A DNA stretch of 64,000 nt from Emticicia sp. CRIBPO (GTDB lineage Bacteria; Bacteroidota; Bacteroidia; Cytophagales; Spirosomataceae): contig NZ_JAAAKV010000009.1 of assembly GCF_009905725.1 (NCBI RefSeq), positions 62,001 to 126,000 of the forward strand. Reading direction: 5' to 3'. A program made the translations under genes and the position numbers. Positions 53,478 through 62,040 of the stretch are shown in pieces (position 1 is the stretch's first letter; each line of letters opens with the position of its first letter). The notes beneath the pieces were generated by a model that saw nothing but the letters and a program-made list of their open reading frames with translations, had not been told where the DNA came from and ran no database searches.

Positions 53478-55880
53478 ATGAAAAAGCTATTACTATACAT
53501 GGCATTGATATGCCTTGCAGGAAATCTGTATGCTCAAAAAAGCAAAATAACGGGATATGTGATTGATTCAGCCGGAACAAAAGCCGTAGAATTTGCCACT
53601 GTCGCCTTACTGAAAGAAGGAAAACCCATCGACGGGTCTACCTGTGACGAAACCGGGAAATTCACTTTCCACAAAGTAGCCGAGGGGCTTTACCAGCTGA
53701 AAATCAGTTTTATGGGTTACAACACAAGAACCGTTCAGAATGTACTGGTCTCGCCGGACAAAGATACCGACCTGGGAGCCATTAAGCTGGGACAGAACAG
53801 CATTGTCCTGGACGAGATAAAAGTAGTGGACCAGAAATCTCTTTTCGAAGACAAGCCCGACCGGCTCATTTACAACGCTGAAAAGGACATTTCTGTAAAA
53901 GGAGGAAACGCTGCTGACGTCTTAAGAAAAATCCCATCCATTTCTGTAGATATGGATGGAAACATTGAACTGAGAGGAAGCGGGAATATTAAAGTACTGA
54001 TCAATAACAAACCATCCAATATCATGGCCAGAAGTGTGGCGGATGTACTCAAGCAAATACCTGCTGACATCATCAGCAAGGTGGAAGTAATTACCTCCCC
54101 TTCAGCCAAATATGATGCGGAAGGCACTGCCGGGGTCATCAATATCATCACCAAAAGCAACAACCTGGAAGGTATGAACGGGAGTGCCAGCGTGGCCGTC
54201 AGGCAGTGGGGTGACAACCTGAACGGGTCAATCAACTACAGGAAAAAGAAAGTAGGGATATCTACCCGCGGGGGATACAACCGCTGGCTCAACCAGGGCA
54301 TGAACATTGTGACAAGGCAATCTGCTGTAGAAAACATCACCAGCAACCTGACACAAACATCTGATTTTAAAGGAGTAGGCCAGAATGGTTATGGTAATAT
54401 TACCCTCGACTGGGACATTGATTCACTGAACAGAATCAGTGGGGGATTAAACTTATATGACGGTAAAAACGGAATGAACTTTGACTATCTCAATGATTTT
54501 TCGAGTTCATCGGGAGCCAAACAAATTTTCAGCCGTGATTTGTTCAGGGTCTATGACTGGCAGGGCAAAACCATTAACCTGGATTATACCAAAACATTCA
54601 GAAAACCGAAAAGAGAGTTTAACTTCCTGACGCTCTACTCTACCGAAGGAGAGGACGGAGACTATCATTTTGACCAGTTTGAAAAAACCGAACTTCCGAC
54701 TTACCGTGAAAAAAGCCTTAACATCAGCGACAACCGGGAAGGAACGATCCAGATGGATTTCACCAATCCGATAGACAGCACCAGTACCATGGAATTCGGC
54801 TTGAAATCTATCCTGAGAAGTGTAAAAAGTGACTACACTGTCCAGAATTCACCGAATGGCTCGGATCCGTTCAAAGATGTGCCGGAGCTGGCTAATATCT
54901 TTAACTATTCGCAGCAGGTGGCCTCCGGGTATATGACTTATTCCTATTCCGGTAAGAAAAAATGGAGCATGAATGCAGGTTTCAGATATGAACACACTTT
55001 TATTCAGGCAGAATTTTTAGCAGGAAAAGTGGCGTTCACCAATAATTATGGCAACATCATCCCGAATATCAGTTTTTCAAAAACCCTCCCGAAGGACCAA
55101 AAGCTGAGAATCAGTTATTCGCAAAGAATTCAAAGGCCTATGTTGTGGTTTCTGAACCCTTATGTCAACCAGAGTGAGCCTAAATCAACTTTTTCGGGAA
55201 ACCCGTACCTGAAACCTGAGCTTACCCATTCAGCTGAATTGAATTACAATGTTTATCTTAAACAAAACTCAATCACGGCGGCGTTCTTTATGCGACAAAC
55301 CAACAACGCTTTTGAAAGGATCAGGGAGTTTGACGGGGAAGGAAATTCGCATACCACCTTCCAGAATATTGCGAAAAATTCTGCTTACGGGGTAAACCTG
55401 AGCGGCACCATCAAGTTTAAAAAGCACTTTTCGACCAATACCTCCTTTAATATGTTCTATAATGTATTGCAGAGTCCGGTGCTACAGGCGGCCAATCAAA
55501 GCTGGATGTACAGGGTCAATGTCAACGCCACCTACGATTTCGGGAAAGGTTATAAGGCTCAGCTGTTCGGGTTCTTTAACTCGCCGCGTGTGATGCTGCA
55601 GGGCAGAGCAACCGGTTACAGATACTATAACCTGGCCATCCAGAAGGAATTTACCAAACAAAAAATCAACGTCAGTGCAGGATATGAGAACTTCTTCAAT
55701 AAATCACTGACACAGACAACCACTTTATCATCCCCTGATTTTGTGCAGGAAGTTCAGAGTATCTACTTTAACCGCGGATGGAGAATGAGTGTTTCTTATG
55801 AATTCGGGAAACTGAAAGCCCAGCAGAAAAAAGGTAAAAAGATTTCAAATGACGATAAAGCCAGCGGAGATGGCAATTAA
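53478..55880 (+). CDS. Outer-membrane beta-barrel receptor with carboxypeptidase-like domain
   Basis: An 800-residue TonB-receptor-like protein: signal peptide ending NLYAQ, an N-terminal carboxypeptidase-D-like beta-sandwich (about 22-105, ITGYVIDSAGTKAVEFATVALLKEGKPIDGSTCDETGKFTF), a plug-like domain (about 120-220, GGNAADVLRKIPSISVDMDGNIELRGSGNIKVLINNKP and SAKYDAEGTAGVINIITKS) and a large C-terminal barrel of the outer-membrane beta-barrel family. The last residues are a polar tail (SNDDKASGDGN), not the usual terminal aromatic. Ligand unknown; part of the ECF operon. Confidence 0.9.
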   Translation: MKKLLLYMALICLAGNLYAQKSKITGYVIDSAGTKAVEFATVALLKEGKPIDGSTCDETGKFTFHKVAEGLYQLKISFMGYNTRTVQNVLVSPDKDTDLGAIKLGQNSIVLDEIKVVDQKSLFEDKPDRLIYNAEKDISVKGGNAADVLRKIPSISVDMDGNIELRGSGNIKVLINNKPSNIMARSVADVLKQIPADIISKVEVITSPSAKYDAEGTAGVINIITKSNNLEGMNGSASVAVRQWGDNLNGSINYRKKKVGISTRGGYNRWLNQGMNIVTRQSAVENITSNLTQTSDFKGVGQNGYGNITLDWDIDSLNRISGGLNLYDGKNGMNFDYLNDFSSSSGAKQIFSRDLFRVYDWQGKTINLDYTKTFRKPKREFNFLTLYSTEGEDGDYHFDQFEKTELPTYREKSLNISDNREGTIQMDFTNPIDSTSTMEFGLKSILRSVKSDYTVQNSPNGSDPFKDVPELANIFNYSQQVASGYMTYSYSGKKKWSMNAGFRYEHTFIQAEFLAGKVAFTNNYGNIIPNISFSKTLPKDQKLRISYSQRIQRPMLWFLNPYVNQSEPKSTFSGNPYLKPELTHSAELNYNVYLKQNSITAAFFMRQTNNAFERIREFDGEGNSHTTFQNIAKNSAYGVNLSGTIKFKKHFSTNTSFNMFYNVLQSPVLQAANQSWMYRVNVNATYDFGKGYKAQLFGFFNSPRVMLQGRATGYRYYNLAIQKEFTKQKINVSAGYENFFNKSLTQTTTLSSPDFVQEVQSIYFNRGWRMSVSYEFGKLKAQQKKGKKISNDDKASGDGN

Positions 55881-55915
55881 TAATTAATCAAGGATAATAA
55901 ACCTAAAATACAAAA

Positions 55916-56860
55916 ATGAAAAATCAAGTAAAAATGAAAAATGTAATGATCATAGTGCTGAGTTTGATCATCAGCTCAGCCATGGCTCAAACCAAACCAT
56001 TCAGGGTACCTTTCAGCGGACAAGGCAAAAAAGTATTGATAAACATCCAGCAAACCACCGTTGAGATCGAGGGATATGACGGAGCCGACGTGATACTGGA
56101 GCAAACCGGTGAAAACCGTAAAGAATTACCGAAAGAAGCAGAAGGTCTCAGGTTATTTACAGACGGAGTAGTGGACAATACCGGATTGGGTGCCAATGTG
56201 GAAGTGGAGGGCAGTACCCTTAAAATAACCGTTCCGAAGAACAAATATGCCGGAGTGCTCATCATCAAGGTGCCTAAAAATCTGAACCTTAATGTGACAG
56301 AAACTCAGGGATGGGGAACAAACAAATTAACGATCAGCGACATTGCAGGTGAGATTGAGGTAGAGTCTTTTGCGACCAAACTTTTCCTGAATGACATCAC
56401 CGGGCCATTGGTAGCCAATAATCAGAAAGGGAGAATCTTTGTAAGCTACACCAAAGTCAATCAAAGCTCACCTAGTTCGATCCACGCCAGGGATGCCATA
56501 GACATCACCCTGCCGGCAGATACGAAAGCCAATCTGAAAATAAAAAGCTATTACGGCGACCTGTTTACAGACCTTGATATTGTCGGAGTCAAAAAAGAAG
56601 TGAAGGAAAATACCTCGGCTTCTACTTCCGTTTCAGGGAAAGTAGCTGCTGTCGAGAAAACAGGAGTGGTAACGATCAACGGAGAAGGTCAGGTAAACAA
56701 CAAGGTTAACATCAACAGGGATGAATACCCCGGACAAAAAGCTTATGCCTATGTCGGCAACAGAACCCCGGATAATTTTGAGGGTACCATTAACGGCGGA
56801 GGGGTGACCATAGACCTCAAGTCAAGCAACGGCAACATTTACGTGCGTAAAAAGAAATAG
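55916..56860 (+). CDS. DUF4097-like exported protein
   Basis: A 314-residue exported protein with a signal peptide (about residues 6-24, NVMIIVLSLIISSAMAQ) and a long right-handed beta-solenoid-like region typical of DUF4097 (VLINIQQTTVEIEGYDGADVILEQTGE, LKITVPKNKYAGVLIIKVPKNLNLNVTE, IDITLPADTKANLKIKSYYGDLF, IDLKSSNGNIYVRKK). Such proteins often accompany sigma/anti-sigma pairs in Bacteroidota. Last gene of the ECF operon, closed by a terminator. Confidence 0.85.
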   Translation: MKNQVKMKNVMIIVLSLIISSAMAQTKPFRVPFSGQGKKVLINIQQTTVEIEGYDGADVILEQTGENRKELPKEAEGLRLFTDGVVDNTGLGANVEVEGSTLKITVPKNKYAGVLIIKVPKNLNLNVTETQGWGTNKLTISDIAGEIEVESFATKLFLNDITGPLVANNQKGRIFVSYTKVNQSSPSSIHARDAIDITLPADTKANLKIKSYYGDLFTDLDIVGVKKEVKENTSASTSVSGKVAAVEKTGVVTINGEGQVNNKVNINRDEYPGQKAYAYVGNRTPDNFEGTINGGGVTIDLKSSNGNIYVRKKK

Positions 56861-56884
56861 TGGAGAAATAGACGTTACAAATAC

Positions 56885-56915
56885 AATAAGCCTGCTGATT
56901 TTCGGCAGGCTTATT
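56885..56915 (+). terminator. Terminator of the ECF operon
   Basis: Stem AATAAGCCTGC / GCAGGCTTATT with a 9-base loop followed by a run of T, 25 bases past the DUF4097 stop. Confidence 0.9.
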
Positions 56916-57125
56916 TTTTTATCAATTGAAAAAAAAGTGGTTTGAAGATTTTGTGCGGTGTTTCGGTTTTCAAAATATTCATCCCAAATGAATTCAATAA
57001 ACTCGCAGATTCACAACAACCACATCGTCACAGACAGATTCGCCGGGGCCAAACGGCGGCATAGATTCTGATGACCTCCACGTAATGCGGAATGGCAATT
57101 ATTAGATAGAGCCAAAACGAATATG

Positions 57126-57290
57126 CGACCCCGCTGGGGTCGTGAATTTCAGGGGAAACATGTTTTTCTACAAATATTTGACCCCGCTGGGGTCACTCTC
57201 TGTAAACATTTGAATCCTTCAGATTCATTCGCAGAGGAAGAATGTAATTGGTCTTTTCGGGACCCTGAAAGGGTCAAATGTTTATAGAAA
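57126..57290. repeat. Palindromic repeat patch B (REP-like)
   Basis: In the 430-base gap between the ECF operon and the MFS gene I find CGACCC-CGCTG-GGGTCG (57126-57142), TGACCC-CGCTG-GGGTCA (57179-57195), TGAATC-CTTCA-GATTCA (57211-57227) and GACCC-TGAAA-GGGTC (57261-57275). The last is followed by GGGTCAAATGTTTATAGAAA at 57271-57290, one base different from the linker in patch A, and the mirror linker TTTCTACAAATATTTGACCC precedes the second copy. No gene is present. Confidence 0.85.
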
Positions 57291-57298
57291 TTATCAAT

Positions 57299-58513
57299 TC
57301 ACTCCAACCCTCCATTTCTCTGCCCGAGTAATCTGAAGCCAAAAGCACAGCAGATCAAAACAAAGGTAAGCGTAAGCCAAAGGGAGTTATACCCCCATCT
57401 TTCGGCCAGGTAAAAACCGCTGGTGGGTCCGATGACCTGGGCCACCGACCAGCTTAAAGTATGCCCGGCGGCATATTGCCCGCGGTTATATTCATTGCTT
57501 CTGCTGATCACAAAAGTATTGACAAATGGCAGGGCAAACATTTCACCTATGGTAATCAATGTCACCGATAAAACAGCAATAAGAATAGGTATAGATTTTG
57601 GCAGCAACAGCAAAGCATAGGAAGAAGCCATGAACAAGACTCCGATCATGATGAAGAAGACCGGCGATTTCCTGTTTTCGATTTTACTGATCAGCACCAG
57701 TTCAAAAATGGCGATAATGACCCCGTTCAGTCCGAGCAGCATACCGATCATCCACTCATTGATGTGCCATTCTTCTTTGTAAAACAAGGGCACCACCCTG
57801 AAATTAAGAAAAAAACAGGTGGTAAATACAGTGGCCAGAACGATGAATTTCATAAAAAGAGCATCTTCCCAGGGCTTTCTGACTTTGATGTTCAGGAGTT
57901 TTTCTTTGGTCCTCTTTCTGAAGGCTTTGGCGGAAGGCAAAAGCCACAATATACTTAAACCGGCAATAATGCTCACCGAACCGTCTACAATAAACAGGAG
58001 CTTGTAATTAATAGAAGCCATCACGCCACCCAGGCTACTCCCGACAGCCCAGCCGATGTTGATCATCAGCCTGTTCAGTGAATACGAACGTGTCTCTGTA
58101 TTGGGAGCTGCATAAGCCGCAATGGCCGTAAAATTAGCCGGACGGAAAGCCTCTGCAAAAAAGCTGATGATAATAGTCAGTAAGCACAGCAACGCGAAAT
58201 GAGTCACCATAGAAAAAAGCAGGAAAAACAGTCCGCTGATGATAGAGGAGAAAATCTGAACGGGCCTGAAACCGATCATGTCGGTGAGCTTCCCTCCTGC
58301 CGAGGCCCCGATGATTGATCCCACACCAAATAATGTAATGATAAGACCCGCATCAGAAGGCGGGCGGTGCAGAAACTGGGTGACATACAAACTCATAAAA
58401 GGCACAGCCATGTAACCGCTCCGGTTAATAAACATGACGATACTCAGTAACCAGGTCTCACGGCTGAGGCCAATGAAAGAACTTTTATAAGCGTTGAAAA
58501 TCTGTCTGAACAT
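57299..58513 (-). CDS. MFS transporter
   Basis: A 404-residue major facilitator superfamily protein with twelve predicted helices. The loop 2-3 signature appears as GGKLTDMIGFRPVQIFSS (about residues 75-90). It resembles drug- or metabolite-exporting MFS members (DHA-like) more than sugar importers, but no substrate is evident. It converges on the repeat patch and has no operon partners; the upstream gene on the same strand is 69 bases away. Confidence 0.9.
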   Translation of the reverse strand: MFRQIFNAYKSSFIGLSRETWLLSIVMFINRSGYMAVPFMSLYVTQFLHRPPSDAGLIITLFGVGSIIGASAGGKLTDMIGFRPVQIFSSIISGLFFLLFSMVTHFALLCLLTIIISFFAEAFRPANFTAIAAYAAPNTETRSYSLNRLMINIGWAVGSSLGGVMASINYKLLFIVDGSVSIIAGLSILWLLPSAKAFRKRTKEKLLNIKVRKPWEDALFMKFIVLATVFTTCFFLNFRVVPLFYKEEWHINEWMIGMLLGLNGVIIAIFELVLISKIENRKSPVFFIMIGVLFMASSYALLLLPKSIPILIAVLSVTLITIGEMFALPFVNTFVISRSNEYNRGQYAAGHTLSWSVAQVIGPTSGFYLAERWGYNSLWLTLTFVLICCAFGFRLLGQRNGGLE

Positions 58514-58582
58514 CCTGCAAATATCCGCGAAATTCCATGGATTGCAAAAGAAGAACAGAGATATTAAAATTAAATCTGCCAG

Positions 58583-59866
58583 TTAAATGCCATCCCCGAA
58601 GTTATCCTCAAAATGCACTTTTTTGTTCGACAACTTAACGTAATCGACAGTACCCGTTCCATGAAAATTGAAAGATATCCCGATGATTTTAGCTTTGTCA
58701 ATCTTGTCATTGACTTCATAGGCCACCTTGTCATTGACCATCAGAACGGCCTTCCCTCCTTTTGAGACGATTTTCAGTTTCACAAAATCATTGAAATCAA
58801 CCCCGAAACCGGAAAGGTCTTTTTTCTTTCCATCCTGAAAATGCCCGGTAAAAACAAGATTAAGATCTGAAACACAACCTTTGGCACTGAAATTAGCCCA
58901 GATGACATTGCCCTGGCACTGAAGATAGACGGTGGTATACTGACAAACCGATGAACCTCCGCTGACGTCATTCTTAAAGGAAGTTTCGAACTCAAAATCA
59001 TCGGAATAAATCTCTCCGTAATCCTGGATATTAGTAAAGAGTACCTCCGGAGGCTCGGGCTTCAAGCTGACATTTTCTTTCGCAATCTGCTCCTGACTGA
59101 CGCTCATTTTCCCGTTGGTGATCACTTCTTCGTTTTTCAGATACACCGGCACCGGGCTTCGCCTGATGATCGGCATCCAGCCTGACGACTTTATCAACAG
59201 ACCATGCTCTTTAACAATGGTATTGCCGACAATCAGCTTGGCATTGAAATAGCCCGGATAATAATAAATAGAAGTATGTTGTTTCTGATTCTTATGCACT
59301 CTTGATTGTAAACGATTATCCCACGATTGTTGTATGATCACAGAATCGTCCGGAGACTTGGCCGCATCCAGGTCAAATATCACCGAATTGGGGATTCCTT
59401 CACTGACTACTTTCTTGCTGCTGAAAGCATAATCTTTCGGATCAGGGTCTGCCGCCCGGCCCGAGATGATGTTGATCAGTACGACCGCCAGCAGAATGGC
59501 GGCTCCGGACCAGATCACATAACGTTTGAAATCGGATTTGTTTTTTTGCTCCGGTATCACAACTACCGGTTCTTCAACCTGTGTTTCCTGCTCCTGTTTA
59601 AACCTGAACTCCAGCCAGTTTTCATAATCCAGGTACTGGGCGAGGGTGTTAAGGGTATGTGTGTTGGGCAGGCTCTCGTATTTTACTTTGCCCCAAAGTC
59701 TCTTGAGTGTCTGGTGACTGAGAGAAACCCCGTTTTTTTCAAATATCTTCTCGCTCAGGTTTATAAAATCCTGATTGAGCCAGTCTTTGCTGTCACCCCA
59801 ACCTAAGCGGGCGGCGATCATTATCCTGGCTTTTTCTATTAATTCTTCCTGCGTGATTTTGCTCAT
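58583..59866 (-). CDS. Membrane-spanning wHTH-like regulator with extracytoplasmic beta domain
   Basis: A 427-residue protein. The N-terminal cytosolic part (1-100) has a helix-rich segment SHQTLKRLWGKVKYESLPNTHTLNTLAQYLDYENWLEFRF (50-90) that recurs in Bacteroidota as a DNA-binding-like module; a transmembrane helix follows (about 116-135), and the remainder is a periplasmic beta-rich region ending in a concanavalin/LamG-like domain (about 275-420). It may transmit a ligand signal straight to DNA without a kinase. It is divergent from two secreted genes with related domains, its probable targets. Confidence 0.75.
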   Translation of the reverse strand: MSKITQEELIEKARIMIAARLGWGDSKDWLNQDFINLSEKIFEKNGVSLSHQTLKRLWGKVKYESLPNTHTLNTLAQYLDYENWLEFRFKQEQETQVEEPVVVIPEQKNKSDFKRYVIWSGAAILLAVVLINIISGRAADPDPKDYAFSSKKVVSEGIPNSVIFDLDAAKSPDDSVIIQQSWDNRLQSRVHKNQKQHTSIYYYPGYFNAKLIVGNTIVKEHGLLIKSSGWMPIIRRSPVPVYLKNEEVITNGKMSVSQEQIAKENVSLKPEPPEVLFTNIQDYGEIYSDDFEFETSFKNDVSGGSSVCQYTTVYLQCQGNVIWANFSAKGCVSDLNLVFTGHFQDGKKKDLSGFGVDFNDFVKLKIVSKGGKAVLMVNDKVAYEVNDKIDKAKIIGISFNFHGTGTVDYVKLSNKKVHFEDNFGDGI

Positions 59867-60014
59867 ATTCCGTGCAAATTTAAGGATAAAGATAATAATA
59901 AACCTGCGATTTTACGCTTGTTCCAACTTGTACAACCCGTGAATTGTCATAATTCCTGATACTTTTCAACTTTGACCCCGGATCTGTAAGTTCACCTTAT
60001 TAATTACATCAATT

Positions 60015-61157
60015 ATGAAAAAGCAAATCATTTATTTATGCTGTATGCTCATCAGCGTCTCAGCCCTCGCACAAAAGAAAAGCAAAACATCCGCCTCGCC
60101 TCCGCCGGCTCCTGTAGCAGAAGTCATTCCGCTCAAAGCTGAGAACTGGGATTTCGCTCCAGGCAAGGTAGTGTTTACGGATCACAATTCGGTACCTTCC
60201 ATGAAAATCACTGCTAATTCTGCCCGGGTAGTCCTTAAAAACAAGGATTTCAAAGACGGCACCATTGAATTTGACATGGACCCGCTTGATCCTGCTTTTT
60301 TTACTTTTTACTTCAGGAGAAAAGACGACAAAAACGCAGAGTGTTTTTATTTCAGAACGGCAAGGGCGGGTTTCCCGAAAGCCACAGACGCGATCCAGTA
60401 CGCTCCGGTGATAGACGGCGTTAACCTCTGGGATATGCTGTACCATTATCAGGCCAATGCAGACTTTAAAACCGGTCAATGGAATCATGTCAAACTGGTG
60501 ATTTCAGGCAAACAAATGAAGGCTTACGTCAACAACATGCAAAAGCCTGCCCTGGAAATTCCGCAATTGGAGACCGACGTCAGCGAAGGCGGGATCGCTT
60601 TTGAAGGCTTCGGAATACTGGCTAACCTGGTCATCAAACCGGGCCAGACCGAAGGACTTTCGCCCGCAGCAGGCATTGATCCGAGCCATCATGACCCGAG
60701 GTATCTCAGAAACTGGCAGGTAAGTAATGCCATGAATACCCTTCCGAAAGTTGATTTCAGCTATGAGCAGATACCGACTGCCGAGACGAAATGGGAAGAC
60801 ATAGAAGCTGAAAGAATGGGACTGATCAACCTCACCCGGAAATTCGGTAAAGGAGATGCCCGCAGGATCGCCTGGTTAAAAACCAACATCAATTCTTCCA
60901 TCGCCCAAAATAAAAAGATTAACCTCGGGTTCAGTGATGAAGTATGGGTATTTGTCAATAAGAAGTTGGTCCACATTGATAAAAACCTCTATGGTACCCA
61001 ACCCCACAAAGAACCGGACGGCCGCTGCTCGCTGGAGAACAGTTCCTTCGTGTTACCACTGAATGCCGGCGACAATGAGGTGCTGATCGCCATAGCCAAC
61101 GACTTTTACGGATGGGGAATTGTGGCGAGGCTTGTTAATACTGAAGAGATCAGGTAA
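60015..61157 (+). CDS. Secreted concanavalin-like domain protein
   Basis: A 380-residue exported protein: signal peptide ending SALAQ, a Pro/Ala linker (26-40), a concanavalin-A-like jelly-roll similar to DUF1080/LamG (about 42-215; FKDGTIEFDMDPLDPAFFTFYFRRK, QWNHVKLVISGKQMKAYVNN) and a C-terminal domain (about 240-380) with a beta-sandwich-like pattern (NLGFSDEVWVFVNKKLVHIDKNLY, LNAGDNEVLIAIANDFYGWGI). It probably binds or cleaves a glycan. First of two genes divergent from the membrane regulator. Confidence 0.75.
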   Translation: MKKQIIYLCCMLISVSALAQKKSKTSASPPPAPVAEVIPLKAENWDFAPGKVVFTDHNSVPSMKITANSARVVLKNKDFKDGTIEFDMDPLDPAFFTFYFRRKDDKNAECFYFRTARAGFPKATDAIQYAPVIDGVNLWDMLYHYQANADFKTGQWNHVKLVISGKQMKAYVNNMQKPALEIPQLETDVSEGGIAFEGFGILANLVIKPGQTEGLSPAAGIDPSHHDPRYLRNWQVSNAMNTLPKVDFSYEQIPTAETKWEDIEAERMGLINLTRKFGKGDARRIAWLKTNINSSIAQNKKINLGFSDEVWVFVNKKLVHIDKNLYGTQPHKEPDGRCSLENSSFVLPLNAGDNEVLIAIANDFYGWGIVARLVNTEEIR

Positions 61158-61226
61158 AGGAGAAAGGTGGAAAGGAGAAGGGAGAAAGAAATAGCGTCTA
61201 TTTATCATCATTTAAACATTAACAAT

Positions 61227-61883
61227 ATGACAAAGAAGATCATCACCTGCGTACTGCTCATTTTTTCGCTGAGCTTTATGGCTGAAGGACAGACCATTAC
61301 GCCCGACCTGAACGATCCTTCCAAATGGACGGTACTGAACCGGAAGGTGACCAACATTACAGATGGCGACAGAAAAGGCATTTATATGAATGAAAATGAA
61401 GAAGACGGAGGCATGATACTCAACAACTTTGAGTTTTCCGACGGAACCATCGAATTCGACATCAAAGGCCGGAATGTACTTCAAAAGAGTTTTGTAGGAA
61501 TAGGCTTCCATCTTCAGGAAGATAAAACTTTTGACGGCATTTATTTCCGCCCTTTCAATTTTATGAATTCCGATACCGTCAGACGGTGGCGTGCAGTACA
61601 GTATGTGCACCATCCTGATTTCCCGTGGGATAAATTAAGGAAGGATTTTCCGGGTAAATATGAGAACAAAGTCAATCCTGTGCCGGACCCTGACGGGTGG
61701 TTTCATGCTAAAATCGTCATTAAAGGAAAGAACATCCAGGTATTTGTGAACGACTCTCCGAAACCCAGTCTGGTGGTGGAGAAACTGAGCAACACCCGTT
61801 CAGGCAAAATATTTTTATGGGCCGGCGTAGTATCTGACGTGTCATTTACCAACCTGAAAATCACCCCCTCAAAAATGAATTGA
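61227..61883 (+). CDS. Secreted concanavalin-like domain protein, paralogue
   Basis: A 218-residue exported protein from the ATG at 61227, chosen because a signal peptide (about residues 3-20, KIITCVLLIFSLSFMAEG) begins there. It consists of one jelly-roll domain closely related to that of the preceding gene (FSDGTIEFDIKGRNVLQKSFVGIGFHLQED, WFHAKIVIKGKNIQVFVNDSPKP) without the extra C-terminal domain. The two genes look like a duplication. Glycan binding or hydrolysis is likely but untested. A terminator follows. Confidence 0.8.
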   Translation: MTKKIITCVLLIFSLSFMAEGQTITPDLNDPSKWTVLNRKVTNITDGDRKGIYMNENEEDGGMILNNFEFSDGTIEFDIKGRNVLQKSFVGIGFHLQEDKTFDGIYFRPFNFMNSDTVRRWRAVQYVHHPDFPWDKLRKDFPGKYENKVNPVPDPDGWFHAKIVIKGKNIQVFVNDSPKPSLVVEKLSNTRSGKIFLWAGVVSDVSFTNLKITPSKMN

Positions 61884-61984
61884 ACCTCATCAGCCGCTGA
61901 ACCGTGGCGTCTTCCACACAACACCAGTCTGAAAAAGCTTCCCGAAAAAGTATTTACACCTGATCTTCTATCACTAAATCCCGG

Positions 61985-62009
61985 AAAGCATGCATCTTTT
62001 GCATGCTTT
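61985..62009 (+). terminator. Terminator after the concanavalin-like genes
   Basis: Stem AAAGCATGCA / TGCATGCTTT with TCTTT loop and a T-rich tail, 100 bases past the stop and 31 before the M16 gene. Confidence 0.85.
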
Positions 62010-62040
62010 TCTTTATCTTTATTACAAAAACATCATTTCA

